Source: Malus domestica (lineage: Eukaryota > Streptophyta > Magnoliopsida > Rosales > Rosaceae). Taken from it: 64,000 nucleotides of DNA. This document shows positions 35,888 to 47,532 of this stretch, piece by piece; position 1 is the stretch's first letter; every line of letters starts with the position of its first letter. Under the pieces are notes generated by a model. That model was given only the letters and a program-made list of their open reading frames with translations, ran no database searches and was not told where the DNA came from. The DNA lies in NCBI RefSeq assembly GCF_042453785.1, contig NC_091677.1:6233501-6297500 (forward strand). The letters run 5' to 3'. A program made the translations under genes and the position numbers.

Positions 35888-36452
35888 ATGTATAACAAAT
35901 AAGCAATGAAAAAGGACAAGAGACTCGGAAGACTATGCCACCTAATACTCCATTAATTTCATTGTCGGTGTTAACTGCGCGTATTCAATAATGGGAGAGT
36001 TCTATCCCTAGTTTCAGCCATACACTTCCTGTCTTCAATAATTAACGGGAGAGACTTCTATCTACTTGCTGCCATACGAAACTGCTTGGGGCATTTAGAT
36101 TTAAAAGGGCGTAAATAAGATTATTTTGTATTATGACCTGAATGTGTTTTTAAATTTAATTTTAGTTTTTTTTTTTTAACAAATGATAGATGGTATCTAA
36201 TTTTACTCTAAAATTTAAAATTTATTATCACGTCATGTTAAATGCCCTTGCCCACTGTTATTTTTATTTTTTTTTCTAAAATTCCTAATTTAATATCAAT
36301 TAAGGCTTAAAAATAAGAATTTTGATTTCTACAAATCAATTAAGAAATTTAAAATGGAAGATTTTTAAATAACAATTTGTTAATGAGAAATAAACTGTAT
36401 ATAAAAATTTCAACAGATAATGCACAAAACTATTAATATGTCGACATAACCA
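35888..36452. other. Upstream region of the copy A gene
   Basis: AT-rich; two similar stretches around GGGAGAGTTCTATC and GGGAGAGACTTCTATC (35993 and 36049) show a short tandem duplication. No gene seen. Confidence 0.35.
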
Positions 36453-36606
36453 CAGCAAGTAGCCCAGTGGTAAGGGCGCGAACTACGGCTTCCCAATAAT
36501 AATAAAAACATGACAGGTCCTGGGTTCGATGCTCTGAGTTAGTGAGTCTGCGTGACTGTGGCCAAGATCAAGGTGAAATCCCCAACCTCTCCGAGCCCGG
36601 AAGGTG
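36453..36606 (+). mobile_element. tRNA-derived SINE with TA/CA-rich tail
   Basis: An A-box-like TAGCCCAGTGGTAAGG (36460-36475) and B-box-like GGGTTCGATGC (36521-36532) are spaced by an insert longer than in a tRNA, followed by a body and then a TATATA/CACATA-rich stretch (36607-36800). It is not a functional tRNA gene because no cloverleaf forms around the boxes. The 3' limit is uncertain. Confidence 0.55.
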
Positions 36607-36800
36607 TATATATATATGTGCGTAAACATATATTCATGTACATATACACATATATAGGTGCACATATATACATAGGTTCCTATGTAGAGGTATACAAATG
36701 TATATGTAAGTGCATATACATACATACATACATATATATATTGGTACATATGTAAATGTACACAAATTATTTTACACACACACACATATATATATAAACT
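36607..36800. repeat. TA/CA/GTA-rich simple sequence
   Basis: Alternating purine-pyrimidine sequence (ATATACACATATATAGG type). Frames rich in Y, I, V and C here are artefacts. Confidence 0.8.
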
Positions 36801-36959
36801 ATATATTAATGAAACCTTCTTTGTCAACCAAAAGACGGTGAAAATACAATTTGGTCTTCTACCACAAAATAAAATCATGGGTAGTTAAGTAAATTCACAG
36901 AAACTAAATTTTACTCCCATTCCACATTCCTCTTTCTTCTCCCTCTCTCCTTCCCATTT

Positions 36960-38382
36960 AAAAAAACAGATATTATCACACACAAAGTGTGGGACATTAT
37001 GCTATATATGTGTGTGTGTGCGTGCGCGCGTGTGTTTGTGCGTGCGCGCACACATATGAATTGTTATCACTTAAGCAATACGATATTTAGAAACACATTG
37101 TATTTTTTTGAAGCATTTAAAATCCCCTACATTTTTTTTAAAATTTGTTTAGACTAAATATTTGTTCTTTTATAAAATTTGATTAAGACGTTTTGATTAA
37201 TTGTCACTCACTATGTTTCTATTTATTTAATATATATCCAGTTAAGCCAGCTAACAACTAATTTCAACAATCCAGAAATTTTAAATTCGTGCCTTTTCTA
37301 TTAAAAATATTAATTTAACTAATTCCACATTATCACTAAAAAAGTGGTAATTTTTTATTTATATTGTTATATATTAATTAGTCTCTTCCTACATTAAAAA
37401 AATTCATTAATACTTTCATAAGAAAACTTCATTAATTTTTTACAATTTTACATATAGTTATATAAAAAATGTGTTTAAAACTTCTAGTACATTTGAAATA
37501 AATGTACTGACTTTTAATACATTTAGATTCTAAATGTACCAAGAAACATAATGTACCATAAAATTAAATGTATCCATATTATAAGTGATCAAACGTACAT
37601 ATATAATCAAACGATCATACAATCAAATTTACCTTCATTGTGTTTATGTATGTGATAATGAGTTTTGAACATTCTATTTAATTCACTAAAATAAATATTA
37701 TAATAAAATATAAAAAGTTCTAAAATTGACACAATGAGATGCATATAACTATTGAGCAGGAGAACAAAATTGTGGTGTATAATAATACTGCATTTTTACT
37801 TATTTAATTCTTTTAAAGTGTTGTACTTTGCAATATATGTTATTTTATGGGCAGAATACATGGACCATAAAACCCTTTGCGATGGAACTAATTAGTATTT
37901 ATGTCATTAGCATGATAAGTCAGGGCGATGAGATGAGACTACTGAACTTGAGAGTTTCGTCGGCCTTGTATTGATATTGTTTAATATCTGCTTAGGAATA
38001 TGCATATGTAGTCTTCCACTTAAAAAAATGTTATATTTTATTTTGTAAAACAACCTAGTTGCTCTCAATTTGGAGTGAATAGCGAGAAGAGCTACGATAA
38101 GTCAACAAAATACTAATCCAAAGTGTTATCTGATACTCTTCACTTCCGATGTCCCTAGCGTTTCTCCTAGTGTAGTAAAACATGCTAGTCAAAGGATTCC
38201 ACGTCCGATTCACAGTATAGGTTACATTGTTCAAGTTATGTGAACCCCAATAATATGGAAGATTCATAAACAAGTAGAAAATTCATCAAATTATTCAACT
38301 TGTCCTTAGAAGTCGAACGCCATTAAGCTTTCATTCCCATAAAGAAGTAGAAACTTCACTAAATTATTCAATTTGGGATTTT
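36960..38382. other. AT-rich intergenic with TG/CG repeat
   Basis: A mixed (TG)n/(CG)n tract at 37009-37052 could adopt Z-form DNA. 37490-37640 holds diverged ATGTACC units reminiscent of the TAGGTAC arrays. No gene. Confidence 0.4.
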
Positions 38383-38560
38383 ATTTTCTAAATGGGTGTA
38401 AAGTAACTTTACATTATAAATTGGGTTTGTGAGGGTATTTTAGGTAGTAAATTTGGGTTTGAAGAGATATTAATTTTTAATTAAAAATAATATAGGTGTA
38501 AAGTAAATTGAGTATAAAAAGAGGTTATAAACGTTCAAATAAAATTTCTCTAGAATAATA
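38383..38560 (+). repeat. Dispersed repeat, forward copy (partner at 39276)
   Basis: Contains AAATGGGTGTAAAGTAA and GTGAGGGTATTTTAGGTAGT; the reverse complement of 39276-39455 aligns along most of its length. A partial third copy lies at about 40020-40155. Probably a small non-autonomous element. Confidence 0.5.
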
Positions 38561-38808
38561 AGAAAAAAAAAAGGAAAACGAAAGTAAGTAAAAATCTTCT
38601 ATTATAATTTTAAAAAAAAAGTTAATAATTATTAGCTAGATTGTAGGTGGTACAAAAAAAAATCAATATTTAATCTCACACCCAGCGTTAATGAAAAATA
38701 GATCTTATTTAGGATTACAATTTAGTTTCCTATACCTCTATTATGTGTCCACCCATTTAACATGGATCTGTGTGCTTTTCTTAAGCTGCAATACAATCAA
38801 CACTCCTA

Positions 38809-39215
38809 AACCATCTTTAAAGGAGATGTTAAAAATGTCACATGAACATATAACGGTAACAAATGACATACTGTTTACTTCAACCGAGATTTCAGAGATG
38901 ATATGAAAAAGAATGCTCAGCTGACATAGACAAAGAGATGCCAAATTTAAAGCTACCTTCAAATTTGATTTTTGATATTTCCAAAAGCATTCCACTTGCC
39001 TTACCTTAAATGCTAGCATATTTAAGTATTATTTTATTATTTTTAAACCAACAACAACTCAAATTTTATCATTCTTGTTTTAAAAATAAATAAATGAAGC
39101 AATAAATTTTGGCATACCGAGTGGAAGGAAAATATTAATAATATGTCAAATTGCTAAGTCAGCCATCAAATTTAAATTTGATGTTTTGAATTTGACGTCT
39201 CCTTTGGAGATGCTC
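38809..39215. mobile_element. TIR element, AGCATCTCC(AAA)GGAGA-type ends
   Basis: The left end ACCATCTTTAAAGGAGATG mirrors the right end, which reads inward as GAGCATCTCCAAAGGAGACG. Immediate neighbours are TAA on the left and TTA on the right, which fits PIF/Harbinger preference (TWA) but is not an identical duplication. Internal TTTGAATTTGAC/CAAATTTGAT motifs near both ends. No transposase. Confidence 0.5.
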
Positions 39216-39275
39216 TTAGATCAAAATCCTAGATGGAATGCTGCTGTGCATATTTGACATCAAAAGACTTTGGGA

Positions 39276-39455
39276 AATTTTATTTAAACCCATGTAACAT
39301 CTTTCTACACCCAACTTACTTTTTGCACCCATTTGATTTTTAACTAAACTATTAATATCTCTTTAAACTCAAATTTACTATCTAAAATACCCTTACAAAC
39401 CTAATTCAATATGCAAATTTATCTTTACACCCATTTGACTCTTAACTTTATTAAT
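39276..39455 (-). repeat. Dispersed repeat, inverted copy of 38383-38560
   Basis: The reverse complement has AAATGGGTGTAAAGATAA and GTAAGGGTATTTTAGATAGT, matching the forward copy with scattered changes. Confidence 0.5.
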
Positions 39456-40210
39456 GACTTGTGCAACCATCCAATGATTTTAGCTTTTGAAAAGCTATCA
39501 GGCAAGATGGATTTGTTAGCTATTTAATTCTTTATCCGAAGTGATTGTGGACGATTCATTTCCTAAATCAGTGTCTTCAAACATTGATTAGTTACAAGAA
39601 AAATGTAAATCGTATTGGAAGGCATGTGGACATAGGACATCGGCAACCATACATGTACCAGCAACAGCAGCAGAAATCGTATTGGAGTGTGTTTTGGGGT
39701 GCAGACAGACACCGGGAGAGTGTTTGCAACAATTTGTTGTTGCAGAAAGTTTAACAAAGGGTACTAAGCGAGATTGATGAAAAAAAAAATTGAAACCCAA
39801 ATGCTCATCTTCTAAACTCTAAAAAAAGTTAAATTAAACGAATAAAATATCCATAAATCGAGTCCTACCTTAATTAGAGGATTTAAAACTTCAAAATCAC
39901 CATATATCAATAAAATAAATTTTTAAAAAAAAGCTTGTTTTTCTCTATAACAACTGTTAAGGTTATGTAGGATAAACAAAGAGTGATGCTAGAGTTTAAT
40001 TATAGTGTATGGGTTTATTGATAAATTTGAGTTTTATTATTAATTTTATTTGTTACTTAATAGTAATTATGAAATATGGTAAAATAGACAATTAACATTT
40101 AAAATTTAAGTTGGATGTATAAAGAGATTACATGGGTTTAAATAAAATTTTCCAAAGACTTTCCAACTGAAGTGTTATCTACTAATTGGATTTGAAGGTT
40201 ATGTGATTAA
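39456..40210. other. Intergenic, no gene recognised
   Basis: AT-rich; the frames at 39.55-39.80 kb on both strands lack recognisable domains. Confidence 0.35.
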
Positions 40211-42063
40211 AGCATCTCCAAAGGAGATGTCAAAAAGTTCAAGTTAGCAATAATAGTAATAAAAGACAGCAACAATGCTTTCAAACCGAGAAGCCAAATT
40301 TGATATGGCATGACATTGGAAGACATATATTGCCCTTACTGTCAAATTTGACAGCAGCTACAAATATTTTTAAGCTAATTATTAACTCTTATTTTTTTAA
40401 TTTTTTTATTGTTTTATTCTCTTTTCCATTTTCTCTTTCCTCTGTGTTTTCTTTCTGTGCCGGTCTAGTCCCCTCCCACATCCACCTCTATCTCAATTCT
40501 CCTCATCTCAATCCGTCTTTTCGTTGCCCACCTCTTAACCTAGCATGTCCAACCCCTATTAAAACCAATCGGTTCACCTGCAATATCTTTACTATAATCT
40601 CCCCTCAGCTTGCTAAGTTCCCGCCACTTATTTCCCTACCAAATGAAGATGTTGCGTTCCGCCCCCATCCTCGCCTGTTGGTCTCTCCGAGTCTCTTTCC
40701 ACACGTGTTCAGGTGGCTTAGGTAGTGGTGCTAATCTCAATGCCAGCAGCGGCTGCTAGTTCATGAAGATCTTTTGGTGCAGGTCTTTTAGGGTTGGTGC
40801 TGATTTGAGGCTTCTTATACTTTTGTTAAATTATTTGTATTTGTATTCCCTTGTTAAGACCATCTCCAACCCTTGGGCTAAAAACCAAATTTTTTAGCCC
40901 GGAAAATTTAGCTTTTAGCCCAGAAACATCTTTTCTGCTCCAACCCTTCTATCCTAAAATTTTAGCCCGGAATTATTAAAGAATGAAATTAGCCTAAATT
41001 TTTTTCTTAAATCAATTTTTAAAAAAAAAATAAATATGTAGATTATTGTAAATTAATTTTATGAACATTTTAATCTAAAAAAATTTAAATTCCTATAAAC
41101 ATTTCGCATTTAGCCCGGGGGGAAAGCTGGGGGGTATTTGGCCCAGAAATAGCATTTGGCATTTAGCCTAAAATTTTAGCATGGGTTGGAGAGTGTTTGG
41201 GGGGGGGGTAATTTGGCTTTTAGCCCAGGGTAACCCAGGGTTGGATATGGTCTACCCTTGGGCTAAAAGCCAAATTTTTTAGCCCAGAAAATTTAGCTTT
41301 TAGTCCAGAAACATCTTTTCTGCTCCAACCCTTTTACCCTAAAATTTTAGCCCGAAATTATTAAAGAATGAAATTAGCCTAAATTTTTTTCTTAAATCAA
41401 TTTAAAAAAAAATAAATATGTAGATTATTGTAAATTAATTTTATGAACATTTTAATCTAAAAAAATTTAAATTCTGATAAACATTTCGCATTTAGCCCGG
41501 GGGGGAAGCTGGGGGGTATTTGGCCCATAAATAGCATTTGGCATTTAGCCTAAAATTTTAGCATGGGTTGGAGAGTGTTTGGGGGGGTAATTTGGGGGGT
41601 AATTTGGCTTTTAGCCCAAGGTTGGAGATGGTCTAAGTAATATGATTTTTTATTATCAATTATCTATGTATGTAAAATTTTGAAATATATTATGAACAGA
41701 AAATAGTGTAATAAAATAATAATTTAATTTGACATATCAGATGAAGGACAAAACTTTGAAAAATGTCAAAATGGCACATAAGCTATCAAATTCAAAATTT
41801 ATGTTTAAAATTAGAAGTCAAATTTGACATCAATGTTAAATTTATTTTTAATTAATTTTAATGGTGGGTCATTCCACTAACATTTCACCAAATAAAAATT
41901 TTATTTCAACATGTTTTTTTAATAATTACAACCATTTAAAGATATATTTTAATAAGAAAATAATATTTGACAATTCGGTTGAATAAGTAGAAAATTTGAC
42001 ATAAGATTTCAAATTATCACATTAGCCATTAATTATAATTTGACATTTCCTTTCACGGTGATC
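40211..42063. mobile_element. Larger member of the AGCATCTCC family with nested MITE
   Basis: The left end AGCATCTCCAAAGGAGATG follows TTAA. The right end near 42063 reads inward as GATCACCGTGAAAGGAAATG and is followed by TTA. Internal CAAATTTGACA motifs flank both ends as in the element at 38809. Between them are a pyrimidine-rich, more GC-rich segment (about 40420-40850) unlike the rest of the family and the nested element 40858-41633. The outer boundaries are moderately supported. Confidence 0.4.
40858..41633. mobile_element. Tandemly doubled PIF/Harbinger-like MITE
   Basis: Terminal inverted repeats GACCATCTCCAACC and its complement are flanked by TAA on both sides (40855-40857, 41634-41636). 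Two head-to-tail units, 40858-41252 and 41253-41633, are nearly identical (TTTTAGCCCGGAAAATTTAG / TTTTAGCCCAGAAAATTTAG), with a degenerate internal terminus GGTTGGATATGGTC at the junction. Non-coding. Confidence 0.8.
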
Positions 42064-43030
42064 TTATTTGGTATCATATTTTTTTCACCAAAAAGCTGCT
42101 TTAAAGTTTTTTTTTTTTTTTTTATTTATGAAAATAAACGATAGCATTTTATTCAGAGAATGATAAATCAAACTTCATGGAAGAGGGCCTCCACAATCAC
42201 TGCTTTAACGTTAAGCACTAAAACATTTGGTAAAAAGTAAGCAGCTTTGCTGCTTTCATAAAAAGTAGAGCTTAGCTCATTTAATAAATATTTTCAATTT
42301 TTGTAGTACTTTTATTAGTTAATTAAAGGACGTTTATCTTTTTACACACGTATTTTCTCACTTACAAAACAAAGTGAGCACCATATTACCTACCGCTTTA
42401 TACACTACATTACCACCGCCATCATAACCACAACCACAACAATTGATGTTGCCAACCTTACGACCATTGCTGCCTTTGCATCCCCAATTACTATACATCA
42501 TATTAACACCACCACCATAATCGCTATAACCAACATCACAACCATCGCCACAACCACCTATGATTGCAAGTCTGCAACCACCACACCAAACATGGCAAAC
42601 AAGAAGAATCATAAGTGTAAAGTGAAGTTGGATATTTTTTTTAAGATTGAAGTGCATACATTATTAGAAAACACAAACACACACACACAAATATTAAAAA
42701 AAATTATCTTAAGAGTTCCTAGAAATTTTTCATTCTAAGTTCCTAGAAATTTTTTATTTTAACCATGCTCTTTAATTTAAGAAATTAAGTGACTTCGAAC
42801 TAATAGAAATATAATTTTTATTTGTCGATTGGTGTATAATATCACTTGAAATTAAAAAAAATTTAATAATGAAAGTGAGAAGCTCCTGTCACTCCTCAAA
42901 CGTCAAAAACTGAATGCGATTTTGCCATCTTAAGTGCATAATAAGGTGCATGACATCGAGTGATTAAAGAAAGATTCCCGACTCCAAATCTAAATTATAT
43001 CCCACGTGAACTTGATGATATTTTTTAGGC
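42064..43030. other. Intergenic, no confident gene
   Basis: Includes a T-run at 42106-42123 and a CCA/CAA-rich stretch (42410-42600) that gives a 99-residue Gly/Cys-rich minus-strand frame (42358-42657) with a hydrophobic N-terminal stretch. I regard that frame as composition-driven. Confidence 0.35.
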
Positions 43031-43059
43031 AAAAGTTTTGAAATGTACTACGCAATACC

Positions 43060-43260
43060 TGAACAGTCCACATCAGACGCGGTTTTTGTGGGCACTCTCT
43101 CTAGTCTCTGCTAATAGAATTGCCCACAACAGACGCCGTTCTTTTGGGCACACTCTCTAACAACCACTACTAGAATCCCCACAACAGTAATCAGACATAG
43201 TTTTTCTTGGCCATACTCAATAATGGTACCGTCATACCCAACAACGGCACAGACAATGTG
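43060..43260. repeat. Diverged tandem repeat, about 60-65 bp
   Basis: Units of the form CCACA(T/A)CAGACGC-GTT then TGGGCACTCTCT recur about three times (near 43070, 43132 and 43180), progressively degraded. Confidence 0.5.
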
Positions 43261-43272
43261 GTTGATTGATTC

Positions 43273-43471
43273 GGACATGGATCCTCTCCTGATCCAATGG
43301 TTTTAATCTACCAAGTTTAATCATCTGGATCGTTGAAATTTGATCAAACGGCTATAAATAGGGGCCTACTTTAAAAGTTATAATAACTTTAGCTGTTAGA
43401 TTAAATTTCAATGACCTGGATGATTGAACTTGGTGGATTAAAATCATTGGATCCGGAGAGGATTCATGTCC
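43273..43471. mobile_element. Snap-back MITE, 199 bp, GGATCCTCTC-type
   Basis: A perfect 9-bp target duplication GATTGATTC (43264-43272 and 43472-43480) surrounds an element that is an inverted repeat almost throughout: GGACATGGATCCTCTCC mirrors GGAGAGGATTCATGTCC. Same family style as 5219 and 44108. Mutator-like. Confidence 0.85.
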
Positions 43472-43799
43472 GATTGATTCGGTGTCGGTTAAAAAATCGA
43501 AACATATGGGACCACCATTGCAATGATTATTTTGCATTCACACAAAAGGCAGGCTGGTCCTTTTCTTAGTGGTCAAGAATGTCTTATTTTTTGTTTACCA
43601 TCTTTTTCTTTCTTCTTTTCCCACCACAAACGATGGCCGCTCAAAATCCACGAATCACAATTTTCATATCTATTCTGTCTGAGGAACGAGTGGTTTCTGG
43701 AGTCTGCAGCAAGCGTGATTCTCAATTCATAGACCTTTTCAGAAAGCCAGTGTTTACTGTGCACATAGTTTCCCAATGATTGATAATTTTCTTTTAAAA

Positions 43800-44025
43800 T
43801 GAATATTAGGGCGTCTTTTGCAAAATTTGTGCTTGTTCTCATCCATAATGTAGTTAATTTGTGCATATTATCAGCTTGTAAAGTATTTTCAACGAGCTAG
43901 TGGCGAAGCAGCAGTAATTTGTTGGGTGTTCAGCTTCAATCCCGCACCCTAGCTAGGATCCCGAAACCAAAGCATACACAGCTCAGATAAATGGAAGCAA
44001 AAAGGAAGCCCTTAGAGCATTTTTA
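43800..44025 (-). pseudogene. Third, highly degraded KH gene fragment (start region and leader)
   Basis: The + strand stretch ATTAGGGCGT(C)TTTTGCAAAA...GTTCTCATCCAT matches the first coding exon start of the KH pseudogenes (copy A 22443-22490, copy B 52561-52610). GTAAAGTATTTTCAACGAGC followed by TAGTGGCG matches their leader (22746-22775, 52851-52880), and GGAAGCAAAAAGGA is also shared. No KH domain remains. With 45570-45880 it looks like the two ends of a collapsed KH + ankyrin unit. Confidence 0.6.
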
Positions 44026-44107
44026 CCAATTTTGAAATATTTGAGTCTAGGAATGGGGTTGGGGCGGTAACTATTCATTTGAATACTTGCTTTAGCCTCT
44101 AAAAAAA

Positions 44108-44314
44108 GGAATTGGATCCTCTATGAGGCAAAACCATCGGGATCCTCTTGACTCACTAATGTGAGCCGTTGGATTTTGATCCAACAGCTACAAACATAGG
44201 ATTTTTATAGAAGTTATAATAATTATAGCCGTTAGATTTTGGATCAAAATCCAACGGCCCGTGTTATTGGATCAGGAAGATCCCGAGGGTTTGCGTCAGA
44301 GAGGATCCAATTCC
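44108..44314. mobile_element. Snap-back MITE, 207 bp, GGATCCTCTC-type
   Basis: GGAATTGGATCCTCT at the left mirrors AGAGGATCCAATTCC at the right; the interior GCCGTTGGATTTTGATCC mirrors GGATCAAAATCCAACGGC. Flanks CTCTAAAAA and CTCAAAAAC are a likely degraded 9-bp target duplication. Confidence 0.75.
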
Positions 44315-45569
44315 CTCAAAAACCACTCTCCATGCACCCATTTTGAACAGTAAGCAGTTGTTATTTACAATTATTATTACTTTTCATGTTTGATTTAATA
44401 ATTTAATAATTATTCAACGAAAAAGATTAATATAGAATAAGCCCATATTTTTATTTTGCTAAATAATATTATTTATGAAGAATAGTGGTTTCGATTTCTA
44501 TTTCAAGATCATGATATCTTTTTAAAAATGAACGATAAGACGAATCAACTCATCACATTATCACGACTGGAAAATGGATTTGGCATTTTAACTTCGTTTA
44601 CAGAGTTAAAAACAACTTTTTATTTTATTTTATACATATTTCATGTACTTTTATAAATCACATCATTGATTTCTAATAACATTTTTAGTGACTATGATTT
44701 GTCTATGTATCCATATCTATTAGAAATCTTGCCGAGATTTTGAATAAGATTGGAACGTAAAAAAATGATATTTTAATAGAATTTTGGTGTGAGGAGTGAA
44801 GAATATGATTTAATATTTATAGAAAAAAAAATATTCATATACTTTTTTTTTTAATTTTAGTTTATTTCAAAAAAAAATTGTGACCGTTAGATTGAAGTGT
44901 GAAGATTGGTATTTACTATATATATTTACACATTGATAGTTTACGTATTTTTATCAAATTTTTATGTATTAATAGTTCATAAATGTTTGAAACTTCCACA
45001 CATCCTCCTATATACGTGCATTACATTTTACTTCTTGTCATCAAATTGGATTGGTTATCCATCCGTAAAACCTCATCTCCAAACTGAGCAAGATGGCACT
45101 TGTACTGTTGTACACTCAACTTTCGAACTCTATTTCATTTAGCCATGTGTCCATGTCCATCCAAAAGTGTACCACCTATATTACTTGGCCAACTCTCTTT
45201 TGGTTGGATAGATATATGTGCAGGTTACTATTCATCCTTTTATTGTATTTTAACTTAGTTCCTTACTCCAGTGGCCGACTTTATGTGACAACGAAAATCT
45301 TTATGATTAGATGAAAGATGTTAACCATTCAATTCTTAATTTGTTTTTTTTCCTTTTTCTTCGTACAAATGCATAAGTGTGTAAAATACTAGTCAAAAAG
45401 TATTTGTTGTGCATCTGATACATCACATTTCTCATTAATGAAAATACTGTAATCCACAATAATTACTAAATATTTCTCATCAAATTTTAAAATAGATCAC
45501 CAAGCTGCAAGGTACAACCATTACCGTATATTTATCAGGTTTTCTTTTTTCCAACTTTTGTTGTCTGTA
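44315..45569. other. Intergenic, no gene recognised
   Basis: AT-rich; short frames at 44.9-45.3 kb lack domains. 45450-45480 (AATCCACAATAATTACTAAA) resembles 50460-50500 beside copy B, a further trace of the repeated unit. Confidence 0.35.
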
Positions 45570-45880
45570 CGTACCTACTTCGGGTAATTGTTAATTCTGC
45601 CTTGGCTTCGAAATTAAACAAAGTATCCCATGCTTCTTTGGCTGTGGTTTTGTCCTTTATAAATTTATACCTTTCATCCCCGCAAGAACTCTAGATGGGA
45701 TATAAGGCCTTGACATCCTTCTTCTTCCAAGCCTTACGTTCTTCTTCTTCTTGAGGTTCATGGGTGCCTTTGACAATGTCCCAAAGATCTTCGGCTAACA
45801 AGTAGGTCTTTACCCGAGAACTCCAATCATCATAGGTTTTTACGGTTAAGCATTGTAGGAACAATTGTAGCTGTCATATT
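45570..45880 (-). pseudogene. Orphan copia-gag-like exon 1
   Basis: The minus strand encodes YDDWSSRVKTYLLAEDLWDI, then KKDVKALYPI, a stop, SSCGDERYKFIKD and TAKEAWDTLFN. This parallels exon 1 of the ankyrin gene at 35347-35677 (YEDWSFHFKTYLLAQDLWEV ... AKVAWDTLAEKL). It begins with an ATG but suffers a frame break after about 10 codons and an internal TAG. No ankyrin exons follow at lower coordinates, so it is a stranded, dead exon. Confidence 0.8.
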
Positions 45881-46022
45881 CAATATGCCATTTATTCAAC
45901 GAGATTTCATGTCAACCGAGCATATGTGAATATAAAAAAAAAAAAGCAAGAAAAACAAATGAAACAAGGTCAGACTGTCTAACAACACTTGAGGACAGGG
46001 ATGAAGCCAGAAATTTAACTAA

Positions 46023-46395
46023 GACCTAGTTTGGGAGTGAGGTGCTTAAAAAAAAAGCACTCATGAAAAAAAGCTGTAAGGGTTTTAGGTGTTTGGTAAA
46101 CTGAAAAAAAGGGCTTATTTTGGAAGCTGCTGTGAGAATAAGCTGAAATCAAAGGAAAAAGCTGAAGCTGTTATTTGCAGTTTTGGAAAACTGGCTTTTT
46201 TTCAAAGCACACGGAGCTACAATGCTCCTTTAATGAAAAGACCCACTATCAGACTGCTTTTTTTTCCAAAAGCACTTTTACAAAAAAGTTTACCAAACAC
46301 TCTGCTGCTTTATTTCACAGCCGCTTATTCTCACAGCACAGCCGCTTATTCTCACAGCAGCTTTTTTTCAAAGCACAGCAATACCAAACCAGCCC
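46023..46395. mobile_element. PIF/Harbinger-like MITE, 373 bp
   Basis: TAA flanks both ends (46020-46022, 46396-46398). The right terminus read inward is GGGCTGGTTTGGTATTGCTG; the left is GACCTAGTTTGGGAGTG. Internal AGCTGCTGTGAGAATAAGC-type sequence is repeated in both orientations, so the element folds back. Two overlapping frames across it (46089-46444) are artefacts. Confidence 0.75.
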
Positions 46396-46398
46396 TAA

Positions 46399-47140
46399 GA
46401 GGGGACACCTAAAAAAATTTGAGCTTTTTTTTTTGGACAAATAAAGCTAGTTCTTTTACAAATGCTGAAAAAATTAGTTACAAAATGCCTAATTTTATTA
46501 CTCTATTGTTTAATTTTGTCTTTAATTGTTGTATTGACAATCCAATGCTCATTGTACTAACTAACCAAATACATGCAACTCAATAACGTTTAGACATTAG
46601 TGCATGAGAAAAATATACAAAAATGAAGGATGGGCATTTAAAAACCAAAAGAAGATTTTCATTATTTTAATATGATTAATTGAATAATTTGTTAAAAAAA
46701 AAAAGAATGATTAATTGAATAATATGTAATGCAAACAAAATAGGATGAGAGGGGGCATGTGACCACATTGGGCCTTACCTCCCTCCGTCCAAGCTTGAGG
46801 AGGGCTAGTGTCGTATTGGAAATCAAGCACTCTTGTAGTGACCTTGGTCACCTATAGGTTTGAGGCTTGCCGTCCCTTTTTCCCCTAGAAGCCCCACCTA
46901 ACTATTGAAAAACAACAACACTACATATTGAATTGGGGCAATACGAGTCTGCAGTTATGAGCTTTTTAATTAGTAAATTGGTAATTATCCTGCACGTTTG
47001 CTCATAGATTAGTCAAATGACTTCCTTTAATTGCAACTGAAAGAAGCACTTATCACATTAAAGTCATTAATATCTCCTTGATAAATAATCGAGAGCTCGA
47101 TACGCAATCAAATTCAAGTATTTTGGATTCTGGGAAGCTG
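46399..47140. other. Intergenic, no gene recognised
   Basis: AT-rich with a GC-richer patch (46740-46910, CTCCCTCCGTCC...) of unknown origin. Confidence 0.35.
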
Positions 47141-47144
47141 CTAG

Positions 47145-47532
47145 AGTTGATGTGTAAACACTTTTTGCAGATTGCTTGATTGTCTATTTTAATTCAGTCT
47201 TATCGATGCAATGCGAGCCATGGACCATAGTCTATGTGGATCACTTATTTTTTGTTTTAGTAAGTTAGCTCATGTTATGTGTCAGTATTTCATAGGATGA
47301 TTAGATTTGGTTTGTGCTGATGTAAGAGAGATTGTTATCCCTCATCTTTGTAATGGTAACAAATTCACACACTTCGTTTGAATGAATTTGATGATGAAAT
47401 ATTCCTACTGAAAATCATCTCTGCAATTTTCTGCATCTCTCATCTTCTTCTCAGAAAATCAAAATCGAAAATCATCCCATTTTCCTTCAAGTTCTTCTCA
47501 TAATTAACTACAAATCTATTAACACTAACATG
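47145..47532 (+). mobile_element. Possible degenerate copia-type solo LTR
   Basis: A segment from about TGTGTAAACACTTTTTGC to TATTAACACTAACA, bounded TG...CA, has the look of a small copia LTR (GATGTAAGAGAGATTGTTAT..., AATTTGATGATGAAATATTC). I cannot find matching 5-bp flanks, so boundaries and identity are weak. Confidence 0.35.

Noticed and set aside
36453..36535. Possible tRNA gene
   Set aside because: A- and B-box motifs are present but spacing and arms do not form a cloverleaf; better read as a SINE.
36607..36800. CRISPR-like or satellite array
   Set aside because: Simple TA/CA-rich sequence without defined repeat-spacer structure; and this is a plant nuclear sequence.
42358..42657. 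Gly/Cys-rich small secreted-protein-like frame (minus)
   Set aside because: Driven by a CCA/CAA/CAT-rich stretch; the hydrophobic start is weak evidence and there is no promoter or family match.
46089..46444. Two overlapping + strand frames of 89-107 residues
   Set aside because: They sit inside a PIF/Harbinger-like MITE with TAA target duplication.
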